This document shows, piece after piece, positions 31,185 through 40,138 of a stretch of DNA of 58,993 nucleotides (position 1 is the first letter of the stretch; the number at the start of each line of letters is the position of its first letter). A program made the translations under genes and the position numbers. This stretch comes from Acidimicrobiaceae bacterium (GTDB lineage Bacteria > Actinomycetota > Acidimicrobiia > Acidimicrobiales > RAAP-2). The DNA lies in contig DAHUYG010000004.1 of assembly GCA_027315315.1 (NCBI GenBank), positions 1 to 58,993 of the forward strand, in the 5' to 3' direction. The notes under the pieces were generated by a model, which searched no databases, had not been told where the DNA came from, and was given only the letters and a program-made list of their open reading frames with translations.

Positions 31185-31781
31185 GTGACGGCCTACCCGG
31201 TGCCCCACCAGGTCAAACTGGTCCTGGCCCGGCACGGGGCGACCGAGTGGAGCCAGTCGGGCCGCCACACCGGGCGCACCGACGTGCCCCTGGTGGCCGA
31301 GGGCCGGGCCCAGGCCGAGCGCATGGGGCTCGTGCTCGGGGCCATGCCCTTCGCCCTCGTCCTCACGAGCCCGCTCGCCCGGGCCCGCGACACCTGTGTC
31401 CTGGCGGGGTTCGGGGACCGGGCCGAGACCTGCGACGAGCTGCTCGAGTGGGACTACGGCGACTACGAGGGCAGGACGACCGAGGAGATCCGCACCGAGC
31501 GCCCGGGCTGGAGCCTGTGGGCCGACGGGGTCCCCGGTGGCGAGGCCGCCGGGGCGGTCGGCCGCCGGGTCGACCGGGTCATCGAGCGGGCCCGGGCGCA
31601 GGCCGGCGACACGCTGTGCTTCGCGCATGGCCATGTGCTCCGGGTCCTGGCCTCGCGCTGGGTGGGGCTGCCGCCGATCGGCGGCCGGTTCCTCGCGCTC
31701 GAGGCCGGGGCGCTCGCGGTGCTCGGCTGGGAGCGCGAGGAACCGGTTATCGAGCGCTGGAACGAGCCATCGCCCGGCTGA
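31185..31781 (+). CDS. Histidine phosphatase superfamily protein (phosphoglycerate mutase-like)
   Basis: A 198-residue phosphatase. LVLARHGATEWSQSGRHTGRTDVPL has the phospho-histidine RHG motif; LTSPLARARDTC, ELLEWDYGDYEGRTTEEI and CFAHGHVLRVLASRWVG complete the active site (second His). The small size and EWDYGDYEG motif fit actinobacterial acid phosphatase or fructose-bisphosphatase-like members rather than glycolytic mutase. Start chosen at GTG 31185. The 3' end overlaps the convergent Rrf2 gene by 35 bp. Confidence 0.88.
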   Translation: MTAYPVPHQVKLVLARHGATEWSQSGRHTGRTDVPLVAEGRAQAERMGLVLGAMPFALVLTSPLARARDTCVLAGFGDRAETCDELLEWDYGDYEGRTTEEIRTERPGWSLWADGVPGGEAAGAVGRRVDRVIERARAQAGDTLCFAHGHVLRVLASRWVGLPPIGGRFLALEAGALAVLGWEREEPVIERWNEPSPG

Positions 31782-32241
31782 GTGCGATCGCCTTGTCGGC
31801 CGCGATGGGCTCGGCCGGCCCGTTGCCCTGCACCTTCAGCACCATGTCGGCGAGGGTGTAGGACGAGAGGTGCTGTCGCATCTTCTCGCCGACCTCGGCC
31901 CAGAACGCGAGGAGGACGCACTGGCCCTCGTGGTCGCACGCGCCGTCGGCGTGGGGCTCGCCGAACTCCCCGGCGACGATCGGGCCGTCGACGGCCGAGA
32001 CGATCTGGGCGAGCGTGATGGCCTCGGGCGGCCGAGCGAGCACGTAGCCGCCGCCCACCCCCCGCTTGGAGCGCACGAGGCCGGCGCCCTTCAGCGCGAG
32101 GAGGATCTGCTCGAGGTAGGGCTGGGGGAGCCCGGTGCGCTCCGCGATGTCGCGCACCGAGGTCGGCCCGCTCGACGAGTCGCGCAGCGCCAGGGACAAG
32201 AGCGCGCGGCTCGCGTAGTCGCCTCGGGTGGACACCTTCAC
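31747..32241 (-). CDS. Rrf2-family transcriptional regulator
   Basis: A 164-residue regulator with an N-terminal winged helix (KVSTRGDYASRALLSLALR...SVRDIAERTGLPQPYLEQILLALKGAGLVRSKRGVGGGYVLARPPEAITLAQIV) typical of Rrf2. IscR/NsrR-type members bind an Fe-S cluster through three Cys; here only two are visible near that place (GACDHEGQC), with His and Asp residues around. GTG start 8 nt after a TATCAT -10 box. No cysteine-desulfurase operon is next to it, so the target is unknown. Confidence 0.9.
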   Translation of the reverse strand: MKVSTRGDYASRALLSLALRDSSSGPTSVRDIAERTGLPQPYLEQILLALKGAGLVRSKRGVGGGYVLARPPEAITLAQIVSAVDGPIVAGEFGEPHADGACDHEGQCVLLAFWAEVGEKMRQHLSSYTLADMVLKVQGNGPAEPIAADKAIALSRAMARSSAR

Positions 32242-32249
32242 GTGCTCGG

Positions 32250-32277
32250 ATGATACCGCCCACCGGGGCGTTTTCAG
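32250..32277 (-). promoter_or_regulatory. Rrf2 gene promoter, probable leaderless start
   Basis: On the minus strand: -35 CTGAAA (32272-32277), 16-nt spacer, -10 TATCAT (32250-32255), 8 nt, GTG start at 32241. No Shine-Dalgarno sequence. Confidence 0.5.
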
Positions 32278-32323
32278 GGGGTGGGGCGGCGCTGGGGGGA
32301 CCCCTCGAATCGGGGGGGCCGCG

Positions 32324-32836
32324 ATGGGGCATCATCGGGGTGTGCTCGACGACGCGAACCAGCAGGCCGGCTCAGTCGCCCCCGACGAGGTCATCCCGGC
32401 CGAGGGGACCGCGGGCGGCCTCGACGTGGGCGGCGGGGAGACGATCGAGAAGCCCGCGAAGGTCATGCGGATCGGCTCGATGGTCAAGCAGCTCTTGGAC
32501 GAGGTGCGCCTGGCCCCGCTCGACGAGGCGGGTCGGGCCCGCCTACGGGAGATCTACGAGCAGTCCGTCCGGGAGCTCACCGGCACGCTGTCCCCGGACC
32601 TGGCCAAGGAGCTCGAGACCATCGCCATCCCCTTTGACCGCGGCTCGGTGCCCTCCGAGGCCGAGCTCCGCGTCGCCCAGGCCCAGCTGGTCGGGTGGCT
32701 CGAGGGGCTCTTCCACGGGATCCAGGCCGCCCTCATGGCCCAGCAGCTCTCGGCCCGGGCCCAGCTCGAGGAGCTGCGCCAGCGGGGCCTCCCGGCGCCG
32801 CCGATCCCGGGACCCGGCGGGCCGGGCTATCTCTGA
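32324..32836 (+). CDS. bpa: Bpa, bacterial proteasome activator
   Basis: A 170-residue helical protein closely similar to mycobacterial Bpa (PafE): EKPAKVMRIGSMVKQLLDEVRLAPLDEAGRARLREIYEQSVREL and SEAELRVAQAQLVGWLEGLFHGIQAALMAQQLSARAQLEELRQ. Bpa forms a ring that opens the 20S proteasome gate without ATP; the C-terminal tail needed for docking (GQYL in mycobacteria) is GPGYL here, keeping Tyr-Leu. It implies proteasome genes elsewhere in this genome. The start is uncertain: ATG 32324 or GTG 32342. Confidence 0.93.
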   Translation: MGHHRGVLDDANQQAGSVAPDEVIPAEGTAGGLDVGGGETIEKPAKVMRIGSMVKQLLDEVRLAPLDEAGRARLREIYEQSVRELTGTLSPDLAKELETIAIPFDRGSVPSEAELRVAQAQLVGWLEGLFHGIQAALMAQQLSARAQLEELRQRGLPAPPIPGPGGPGYL

Positions 32837-32905
32837 GCCCGCCGGCGACAAAGCCTCCACGGGCCTCGCCCGGCGGGGCTATAAATGAACGACACCGCTG
32901 TAGGT

Positions 32906-32928
32906 CCCGTCCACAGGCTGTGGACGGG
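32906..32928. promoter_or_regulatory. DnaA-box-like palindrome at the start of dnaE
   Basis: Perfect inverted repeat with arms CCCGTCCACAG and CTGTGGACGGG around one G. Each arm holds GTCCACA/TGTGGAC, the core of the high-GC DnaA box (TTGTCCACA), and another TGTGGA follows at 32929-32934. It lies 30 bp upstream of the likely dnaE TTG start and touches an alternative GTG start. Confidence 0.5.
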
Positions 32929-32957
32929 TGTGGATCGGGACGGAGGGCTCGGGGGAG

Positions 32958-35900
32958 TTGGCTGAAGGGTCGTCGTCGTTCGCCCATCTCCACACCCACA
33001 CCGAGTTCTCGATGCTCGACGGGGCCGCCCGGATCGAGCAGCTGGTGGCCACCGCCAAGGCCGACGGCCAGCCCGCACTCGGCATCACCGACCACGGCAA
33101 CATGTACGGGGTCCTCGACTTCTACCGGGCCTGCCGGGCGGCCGGGATCAACCCGGTCATCGGCACCGAGGCCTACATGGCCGGCGACTCGCGCCACGAG
33201 CGCCCGGTGCGCCGCGGCAAGCTCGACGACACCGGCGGCGACGTCGAGGGGGGACAGAAGCTCTACTACCACCTGACCCTGCTCGCCGAGTCCAACGCCG
33301 GCTACGCCAACTTGATGAAGCTGTCCTCGGCCGCGTACCTGGAGGGCTACTACTACAAGCCCCGCGTCGACTGGGAGCTGCTCGAGCGGCACCACGAGGG
33401 GCTGATCGCGACGACGGGCTGCCTCGGCGGGGTGGTCCTCCAGTCGCTGCTCTCAGGTGACGTCGCGGGGGCCGAGGCCAAGGCGTCGCGCCTCCAGGAC
33501 ATCTTCGGGCGGGGCAACCTCTTCGTCGAGCTCCAGGACCACGGCCTCCAGGCCCAGCGCAGCACCAATCCCCAGCTGGTCGAGATCGCCCGGCGCATCG
33601 GGGCGCCGCTGCTCGCCACCAACGACAGCCACTACTGCGCGCGGGGCGACGCCGAGGCCCACGCTGCGCTGCTCTGCGTCCAGACCGGCGCCCTCATGAG
33701 CGACCCCAAGCGCTTCAAGTTCGAGGGGACCGAGCACTACCTGAAGAGCGCGGCCGAGATGCGGCACCTGTTCCGCGAGGTGCCCGAGGCGTGCGACAAC
33801 ACGCTGCTCATCGCGGAGCGGGCCGACGTCGAGATCGAGTTCGGGACCTCCAAGCTGCCCGAGTTCCCGATCCCCGAGGAGTTCCGCGGGGAGAGCTACG
33901 AGGAGCGGGCCAAGGCCTACCTCCGGCACCTCACCTTCCGGGGCGCCGAGGAGCAATACGGCTCACCGGTGCCGGCCAAGGTGGTCGAGCGCCTCGACTA
34001 CGAGCTGGGCGTCATCGAGTCGATGGGGTTCGCGGCGTACTTCTTGGTGGTGTGGGACCTCATCCACCACGCCAGGACCTCGGGCATCCGGACCGGCCCG
34101 GGCCGCGGCTCGTCGGCCGGGTGCTGCGTCGCCTACTGCCTGCGGATCGTGGACATCGACCCCATCCGCTACGACCTCATCTTCGAGCGGTTCTTGAACC
34201 CCGGCCGCAAGGAGATGCCCGACATCGACATGGACTTCGACGAGCGCTACCGCTCCGAGATGATCCGCTACGCGTCGGAACGCTACGGGTGGGACCACGT
34301 CGCGCAGATCGTGACCTTCTCCACGATCAAGGCCCGGGCCGCGGTGCGCGACGCCGCCAGGGTGCTCGGGCTGCCCTACATCGTGGGGGACAAGATCGCG
34401 AAGGCCATGCCCCCCCTCGTCATGGGCCGCGATACCCCGCTGTACGCGTGCCTGGAGCTCACCGCGGGCTTCGAGGACGGCTACAAGGTCGCGGGCGAGC
34501 TACGCGAGATGTACGAGAAGGACCCCGACGCCAAGCGGGTCATGGACGTGGCCCGGGGGCTGGAGGGCCTGCGGCGCCAGGACGGGATCCACGCGGCGGC
34601 GGTGGTCATCACCCACGACGCGCTGACCGAACACCTGCCGATCCAGCGCAAGCCCGAGCCCGGGATGGACCCCTCGGTCGCCCCCATCGTCACCCAGTAC
34701 GAGATGCACGGGGTCTCGGACCTCGGCCTCTTGAAGATGGACGTCCTCGGCCTGCGGAACCTCTCGGTCATCGAGCGAGCCCTCGACCTCATCGAGGCGA
34801 GCACCGGGGAGCGCCCGGACATCGACCGCATCCCTCTCGACGACGAGGCGACGTTCTCGATGCTCCAGAGGGGGGCGAGCATCGGGGTCTTCCAGCTGGA
34901 GGGCGGGCCGATGCGCTCTTTGCTGCGGGCGCTCGCCCCCACCACCTTCGACGACGTCGCGGCGCTCGTCGCCCTCTACCGGCCGGGCCCGATGGCCGCC
35001 AACATGCACAACGACTACGCGGACCGCAAGAACGGGCGCAAGCCGATCACCTCGCTGCATCCCGACATGGAGGAGGTGCTGAACGACACCTTCGGGCTCA
35101 TGATCTACCAGGAGTCCATGATGCGGGTGGCCCAGCGCTTCGCCGGCTACTCGCTCGAGGAGGCCGACAACCTCCGCAAGGCCTGCGGCAAGAAGATCCG
35201 CTCGCTCATGGCGACCGAGCGAGAGGCGTTCGTCGCCGGCTGCGTGCGCACCGGGTACGGCGAGGACCTCGGCCAGCAGATCTTCGACCTCATCGAGCCC
35301 TTCGCCGACTACGCGTTCCCCAAGGCCCACGCGTACGGCTACGGGCTCGTCGCCTACCAGACGGCCTGGCTCAAGGCGAACTACCCCGTCGAGTACCTGA
35401 GCGCGCTGTTGACCTCGGTGAAGGACGACAAGGACCGCACCGCGGTGTACCTGGCCGAGTGCCGGACCCTCGGCATCGAGGTCGCGGTGCCCGACGTCAA
35501 CCGCTCGGCATCGGAGTTCACGCCGCGGACCGAGCGCGAGGGCCGGGGGATCCTCTTCGGGCTGGCGGCGGTGCGCAACGTGGGCGAGAGCCTCGTCGAG
35601 CGCATCGTGGCCGAGCGCGAGGCCCGGGGGCCCTATGTGGACATCTATGACTTCTGCCGCCGGGTCGACCCGATCGTGCTCAACAAGCGCACGATGGAGT
35701 CGCTCACCAAGGCCGGCGCGTTCGACTCGCTCGGCCACCCGCGCCAGGGGCTCTGGCTCGTCTTGGAGGAGATCGTCGACCGCACGATCGAGCGGCGCCG
35801 GGAGCTCGACGCCGGCATCGCCACGCTGTTCTCGGCCCTCGAGCCGAGCGACGAGTCGGGGTCCGAGTCGGGCAGCTGGGAGGGGACCCGCATCGGCGTG

Positions 35901-36563
35901 CCCGACACCGAGTTCGACAAGACCGAGCGGCTGGTCTTCGAGAAGGAGATGCTCGGCCTCTACGTGAGCGACCACCCGCTGCGCGGACTCGAGGGCTCCC
36001 TCGGGCGCCACACCGACTGCCCGCTGGCCGAGCTGCGGGACCTGGGCCTCGCCGAGGCGGTCGGCGGCCCGATGTCCGAGGGCGTCGTGCGCTCGGTGGG
36101 GGGCGTGGTCACCGACCTGAAGCGCCAGTACACGAAGAAGGGCGAGCTCATGGGCCGCTTCGTGCTCGAGGACCTCGAGGCCTCGATGGTGGTCTTCGTC
36201 TTCCCCCGGGTCATGACCGACTACGGCATGCTGCTCGAGAACGACGCCATCGTGGTCGTGCGGGGCCGGCTCGACCTGCGCGACGAGACCCCCAAGATCG
36301 TGGCCATGGAGGTCCGCCGGCCCGAGCTCGTCACGAACGAGCGCCAGGAGCTTCGCATCGCCCTCCCGCTCGCGCACCTGACCGAGGACAAGGTCGGCCG
36401 CCTCCGCGGCGTGCTCCTCGAGCACCCCGGGAGCTCTCCGGTGCTCCTCCACGTCGGGGACAAGGTCCTCCGGCTCCCGCCCGAGTTCAACGTCGACAGC
36501 CGCAACGGCCTGGTGGGCGAGCTCAAGACCCTCCTCGGGGCCAACGCCATCGTGGCGGCCTGA
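32958..36563 (+). CDS. dnaE: DnaE, DNA polymerase III alpha subunit
   Basis: A 1201-residue replicative polymerase of the DnaE1 type. The PHP domain starts FAHLHTHTEFSMLDGAARIEQL and contains ITDHGNMYG and the His/Asp metal ligands typical of active PHP exonucleases. The palm has GPGRGSSAGCCVAYCL and KEMPDIDMDFDERYR with catalytic Asp residues; fingers include AYPKAHAYGYGLVAYQTAWLKANYP (here AFPKAHAYGYG). The OB fold and tail follow. A TTG start at 32958 has GGAGGG 10 nt upstream and matches the length of relatives; GTG 32928 is the alternative but lies at the end of a palindrome. Confidence 0.96.
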   Translation: MAEGSSSFAHLHTHTEFSMLDGAARIEQLVATAKADGQPALGITDHGNMYGVLDFYRACRAAGINPVIGTEAYMAGDSRHERPVRRGKLDDTGGDVEGGQKLYYHLTLLAESNAGYANLMKLSSAAYLEGYYYKPRVDWELLERHHEGLIATTGCLGGVVLQSLLSGDVAGAEAKASRLQDIFGRGNLFVELQDHGLQAQRSTNPQLVEIARRIGAPLLATNDSHYCARGDAEAHAALLCVQTGALMSDPKRFKFEGTEHYLKSAAEMRHLFREVPEACDNTLLIAERADVEIEFGTSKLPEFPIPEEFRGESYEERAKAYLRHLTFRGAEEQYGSPVPAKVVERLDYELGVIESMGFAAYFLVVWDLIHHARTSGIRTGPGRGSSAGCCVAYCLRIVDIDPIRYDLIFERFLNPGRKEMPDIDMDFDERYRSEMIRYASERYGWDHVAQIVTFSTIKARAAVRDAARVLGLPYIVGDKIAKAMPPLVMGRDTPLYACLELTAGFEDGYKVAGELREMYEKDPDAKRVMDVARGLEGLRRQDGIHAAAVVITHDALTEHLPIQRKPEPGMDPSVAPIVTQYEMHGVSDLGLLKMDVLGLRNLSVIERALDLIEASTGERPDIDRIPLDDEATFSMLQRGASIGVFQLEGGPMRSLLRALAPTTFDDVAALVALYRPGPMAANMHNDYADRKNGRKPITSLHPDMEEVLNDTFGLMIYQESMMRVAQRFAGYSLEEADNLRKACGKKIRSLMATEREAFVAGCVRTGYGEDLGQQIFDLIEPFADYAFPKAHAYGYGLVAYQTAWLKANYPVEYLSALLTSVKDDKDRTAVYLAECRTLGIEVAVPDVNRSASEFTPRTEREGRGILFGLAAVRNVGESLVERIVAEREARGPYVDIYDFCRRVDPIVLNKRTMESLTKAGAFDSLGHPRQGLWLVLEEIVDRTIERRRELDAGIATLFSALEPSDESGSESGSWEGTRIGVPDTEFDKTERLVFEKEMLGLYVSDHPLRGLEGSLGRHTDCPLAELRDLGLAEAVGGPMSEGVVRSVGGVVTDLKRQYTKKGELMGRFVLEDLEASMVVFVFPRVMTDYGMLLENDAIVVVRGRLDLRDETPKIVAMEVRRPELVTNERQELRIALPLAHLTEDKVGRLRGVLLEHPGSSPVLLHVGDKVLRLPPEFNVDSRNGLVGELKTLLGANAIVAA

Positions 36564-36596
36564 ACTGGGCGGACGCCCCCGGGCCCCCCGTTCTTG

Positions 36597-36626
36597 TTGG
36601 GAGAGGGTCGCAGCATCCCGTAGAAT
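36597..36626 (+). promoter_or_regulatory. Leaderless promoter for the 36633 gene
   Basis: -35 TTGGGA (36597-36602), 18-nt spacer, -10 TAGAAT (36621-36626), then 6 nt to the ATG at 36633. No Shine-Dalgarno sequence; transcription would start at the A of ATG. Confidence 0.6.
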
Positions 36627-36632
36627 TGCGCA

Positions 36633-37304
36633 ATGGCCGTTGCAGCACAGACAAAGGACTGCACCTCCCTGAGCGACGCCGAGTTGGTCGAGATGGCCGA
36701 CCTCTCCGCCGAGCGAGAGGTCAGCTTCGACATCGGGTTCGTCTCCAAGCAGCGAGAGGAGTGGGTGCTCGTCACCCAGGCCCGGGAGGGCAACAAGCTC
36801 CGGGGCTACTCGTTTTGCACCCTCGAGCGGATCGGGGGCACCCCCTCGCTGCTCGTCGGCCTGGCCACCACGGACCGCACGACCAAGGCCGAGACCGCCC
36901 TGAAGGCGATGATGGCCGACCAGTACCGGCGGGCCCTGCTCGCGTTCCCCGACGAGGACGTGCTGCTCGGCACCCAGCTGCTCGCGGCCGACGGCTTCCG
37001 GGCCTTCGCCAAGCTGACCGACGTGGTGCCCCGCCCCGAGCACCGCCCGAGCGGAGAGGAGCGGGCCTGGGCCCGGCGCCTCGCCAAGCGCTTCGGGGCC
37101 GAGAACCGCCTGGACGACCGCACCTTTGTCACCAAGGGGAACGGCTCGCCGGTCGGCGGCCTCGACTTCGAGTCGCCCAAGGGCGACCCCACCCCCGAGC
37201 TCGCCGAGCTCATGAAGTCGCTCGACGTCGCCCGCGGCGACCGGTTGGTCGCCTTTGGCTGGGCGATGGCCGAGGACCTGGCCGCAGGGCGCCTCGGGCG
37301 CTGA
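36633..37304 (+). CDS. Hypothetical protein, possibly GNAT-like
   Basis: A 223-residue soluble protein I do not recognise by name. The first half (SDAELVEMADLSAEREVSFDIGFVSKQREEWVLVTQ...LRGYSFCTLERIGGTPSLLVGLATTDRT) has the strand-helix rhythm of an acetyltransferase-like fold with VLLGTQLLAADGFRAF resembling a late GNAT helix; the second half (RAWARRLAKRFGAENRLDDRTFVTKGNG) is basic. No catalytic residues can be assigned. It follows dnaE but has its own leaderless promoter. Confidence 0.8.
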   Translation: MAVAAQTKDCTSLSDAELVEMADLSAEREVSFDIGFVSKQREEWVLVTQAREGNKLRGYSFCTLERIGGTPSLLVGLATTDRTTKAETALKAMMADQYRRALLAFPDEDVLLGTQLLAADGFRAFAKLTDVVPRPEHRPSGEERAWARRLAKRFGAENRLDDRTFVTKGNGSPVGGLDFESPKGDPTPELAELMKSLDVARGDRLVAFGWAMAEDLAAGRLGR

Positions 37305-37325
37305 GCGCCGGGCCGCCACCGGGGC

Positions 37326-38078
37326 TCAGCCCCGGGGCAGCACCGCCGTGCAGACCTTGTAGCAGTAGCCCTCGCGCGGCTGGCTGAGCGCGACGAGGAG
37401 GTAATAGGGGCGGAACCCGAGCGCGGTCCCGAGGGCCTTGCCCGACAACCGGTCGCGGCGGGCCGCGTCGAGCGCCCGGGTCGGCTCGACGCATTCGACC
37501 GGGAGCCACACGTCCTCGCGGTCCCACCCGAAGCGGACCCAGGTCGAGTCCTCGCGCGCCCGGCGGATGAACTGCGGGCCCCGGTCGGGGACGAGCAGTG
37601 CGGCCGAGGGCCGCTGGCCCCGGAACTCCCAGTAGGGGGCCGACGCGCCGGGGACCCCGAGGAGCGGGCCGTCGGGCCGGGCCGCGAGGGCCCGCAGCAG
37701 CTTGCGGGCGCGTCGCGGGCGCATGGTGCCCACGTGGCGGGGGAGCCCGTCGGAGGTGGCGGCCTCCGGCTGGGCCAGGTCGTCGGTCTCGGGGTCGGCA
37801 GCCAGCCTGGCCTCCACGAGGTCGAAGGGGGCGAGGTCGGGGTCGTGGCCGACCGGCCACTCGACCCGCAGCCGGATGAGCGCGCCCGAGGCGAGGTCGA
37901 TGGCGGTGGTGTCCTCCTCGTTGCACGCGAGCACGAGGAGCGAGAGCTCGGCGCCGCCGCTCAGGTCGGCGCGTGCGAGGGGGGCGGGCCGGACGACCGA
38001 TGAGGGCCGCCGACGCTCGTCGTGCTCCGCAGGGTCGAGTTCCCCGGCCTCCGTCGCTCGCCCGAAGCGCGACAACAC
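37326..38078 (-). CDS. Conserved hypothetical protein
   Basis: A protein of about 250 residues from the GTG at 38078, with GGGAGCTGAGG upstream; an ATG at 38150 would overlap the preceding gene by 64 nt. Segments such as LSLLVLACNEEDTTAIDLASGALIRLRVEWP, RRARKLLRALAARPDGPLLGVPGASAPYWEF, GPQFIRRAREDSTWVRFGW and GTALGFRPYYLLVALSQP are seen; I know no domain. The YyaL-like gene lies directly upstream on the same strand, 8 nt away, so the pair is probably one operon. Confidence 0.75.
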   Translation of the reverse strand: MLSRFGRATEAGELDPAEHDERRRPSSVVRPAPLARADLSGGAELSLLVLACNEEDTTAIDLASGALIRLRVEWPVGHDPDLAPFDLVEARLAADPETDDLAQPEAATSDGLPRHVGTMRPRRARKLLRALAARPDGPLLGVPGASAPYWEFRGQRPSAALLVPDRGPQFIRRAREDSTWVRFGWDREDVWLPVECVEPTRALDAARRDRLSGKALGTALGFRPYYLLVALSQPREGYCYKVCTAVLPRG

Positions 38079-38086
38079 CCTGACCC

Positions 38087-40102
38087 TCAGCTCCCTGGTC
38101 TCGCCAGCTGTCCGAGCAGCGTAGCCGGGTCCCTGGCCGGCAAAAGGCATGCGTAGTGGCGGCACACGTAGGCGGCGCCCGGCTCGCGCCCCTCCCACAG
38201 GGGCGAGTCGGTCGGCTCCCCCCAGGCCACCACGGCGCCCGGCAGCCAGCGCGACCGGACCACCTCTAAGAGGTCCCCCCGCTCGCCGGCGACGACGATC
38301 TCGGTCGTCGCCTCCACGAGCGCGCTCGCCGCCACCATGTCGGCGAAGCCGATCGGGTTCTGCTCGAGGAGGGCGGAGGCCGCCGCCACGATGCGCGAGG
38401 CGCCCTCGGTGAAGGAGCGCTCGCCGGTCAGGGCACCGAGGCGGACGAGCGCGAGGGCCGCCACGGCGTTGGCCGAGGGCAGCGCCCCGTCCATGAGGTC
38501 CCGGGGCCGGACGACCAGCGGGTCGGCGTCGCGCCCGGTCGTCCAGAGGGCACCCCCCTCCCCCTCGGGGGCGAACAGCCCGAGGAGCGCCGAGGCGGTC
38601 TCGGTCGCCCGCGCCGTCCACATCGCCGCGCCGGTGAGCTCGCCGAGGCGGGTGGCGCAGTCGACGACCCACGCGTAGTCGGCCGAGAGGGCGAGGTGGC
38701 GGGCGTCGTCGCCCTGCAGGCTCCGCAGCCACCGTGCGTCGCTGCGCCGGAGCGCCGAGAAGAGGACCTCGGCGATGTCGCACGCGGCCAGCGCCCAGCG
38801 CTCCTCGCCCGTCGCGGCGGCCGCCTCGGCGAGGGTCGAGACCGCCATCGCGTTCCACTCGGTCAGCACCTTGTCGTCGACGCCGGGCTGGGGCCGGGCC
38901 CGGCGGGCCGCGAGCAGTGCCCGGCGCGCCTCTTCCATGGCCGGGCTCCGCTCGAGCGCGGCGCCGAGCGGCCGGCGCAGCACGTTGGTGCCCTCGAAGT
39001 TGCCCCGCTCGCTCACCTCGTAGAAGTCGCAGACCTCGTCGGTCAGCTCCTCGAGCCCGGCCGCCCGGAGCGCCTCTCGCACCTCGGCGGGGGTGAAGGT
39101 GGCATGGGAGCCCTCCCTCCCCGCGGCGTCGGCGTCGATCGAGGAGCACAGGCCGCCGTTGGGCGCCCGCAGGTCGCCGAGCATGGCGTCGAGGGTCTCG
39201 GCCATGACCTGGCGATAGGCGTCGCGCCCGGTCAGCTGCCATGCGTGCAGGTAGGCCCGCGCGAGCAGCGCCTGGTCGGTGAGCATCTTCTCGAAGTGGG
39301 GGACCAGCCACTCCCGGTCGGTGGCGTAGCGGGCGAACCCGCCGGCCAGGTGGTCGTAGATGCCCCCCGTCGCCATCGCGTCGAGGGTGCGGGTGGCCAT
39401 GGTCAAGGAGCGCTCGTCGCCGGTGCGGGCGTGGTGGCGCAGGCACAGCTCGATCAGGATCGGGCGGGGGAACTTGGGGGCCCGCCCGAAACCCCCCCAC
39501 TCGGCGTCGAAGCTCGCCGCGAGCTGCTCGACGAGCCGCTCGAGCAGGCCGTCGAAGGCGGGCGTCGCGGCGCCGGGCGCCCGCACCAGCACGTCGTCCA
39601 GGCTCACCTGTTGGCGGAGGGCCGAGAGCAACTCGTCGGCCTGCTGCTCGACCGCGTCGCGCTGGGTCGCCCAGGCATCGGCGAGCGCCGCGAGGACGCG
39701 CTGGAAGCCCGGATAGCCCTGGCGGTCGGCCCTCGGGTAGTAGGTGCCGGCGAAGAACGGCCGGCCGTCGGGGGTGCAGAAGACCGACATCGGCCAGCCA
39801 CCCGACCCGTTCTGGGCGAGGACGGCCGCCATGTAGATGGCGTCGAGGTCGGGCCGTTCCTCGCGGTCGACCTTGATCGAGATGAACGACGCCGCGAGCT
39901 GGCGAGCGATCGCCTCGTCCTCGAAGGACTCGTGGGCCATCACGTGGCACCAGTGGCACGCCGCGTAGCCGACCGAGACAAAGAGCGGCTTGTCCTCGGC
40001 CCTGGCCCGCTCGAGCGCCTCGTCGCCCCACGGATACCACTCGACGGGGTTGTCCGCGTGCTGGCGCAGATAGGGGCTCGTCTCGGATGCGAGCCGGTTC
40101 AC
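38087..40102 (-). CDS. Thioredoxin-domain protein, YyaL/SSP411 (DUF255) family
   Basis: A 671-residue protein. The N-terminal thioredoxin-like domain begins [29 protein letters not shown] and has the active-site pair C49-H-W-C52 in [18 protein letters not shown]; the rest is an alpha/alpha-barrel glycan-epimerase-like domain ([35 protein letters not shown]). The family is widespread, from bacteria to human SPATA20, with unclear function. GTG start at 40102. Confidence 0.92.
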   Translation of the reverse strand: MNRLASETSPYLRQHADNPVEWYPWGDEALERARAEDKPLFVSVGYAACHWCHVMAHESFEDEAIARQLAASFISIKVDREERPDLDAIYMAAVLAQNGSGGWPMSVFCTPDGRPFFAGTYYPRADRQGYPGFQRVLAALADAWATQRDAVEQQADELLSALRQQVSLDDVLVRAPGAATPAFDGLLERLVEQLAASFDAEWGGFGRAPKFPRPILIELCLRHHARTGDERSLTMATRTLDAMATGGIYDHLAGGFARYATDREWLVPHFEKMLTDQALLARAYLHAWQLTGRDAYRQVMAETLDAMLGDLRAPNGGLCSSIDADAAGREGSHATFTPAEVREALRAAGLEELTDEVCDFYEVSERGNFEGTNVLRRPLGAALERSPAMEEARRALLAARRARPQPGVDDKVLTEWNAMAVSTLAEAAAATGEERWALAACDIAEVLFSALRRSDARWLRSLQGDDARHLALSADYAWVVDCATRLGELTGAAMWTARATETASALLGLFAPEGEGGALWTTGRDADPLVVRPRDLMDGALPSANAVAALALVRLGALTGERSFTEGASRIVAAASALLEQNPIGFADMVAASALVEATTEIVVAGERGDLLEVVRSRWLPGAVVAWGEPTDSPLWEGREPGAAYVCRHYACLLPARDPATLLGQLARPGS

Positions 40103-40138
40103 CGCCCTGAGCCTACGGGTGCATCGACGGGGCCCCCG

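Noticed and set aside
32837-32957. Possible replication origin at the DnaA-like palindrome
   Set aside because: No dnaA/dnaN genes or AT-rich unwinding element, and too few boxes; regulation of dnaE is more likely.
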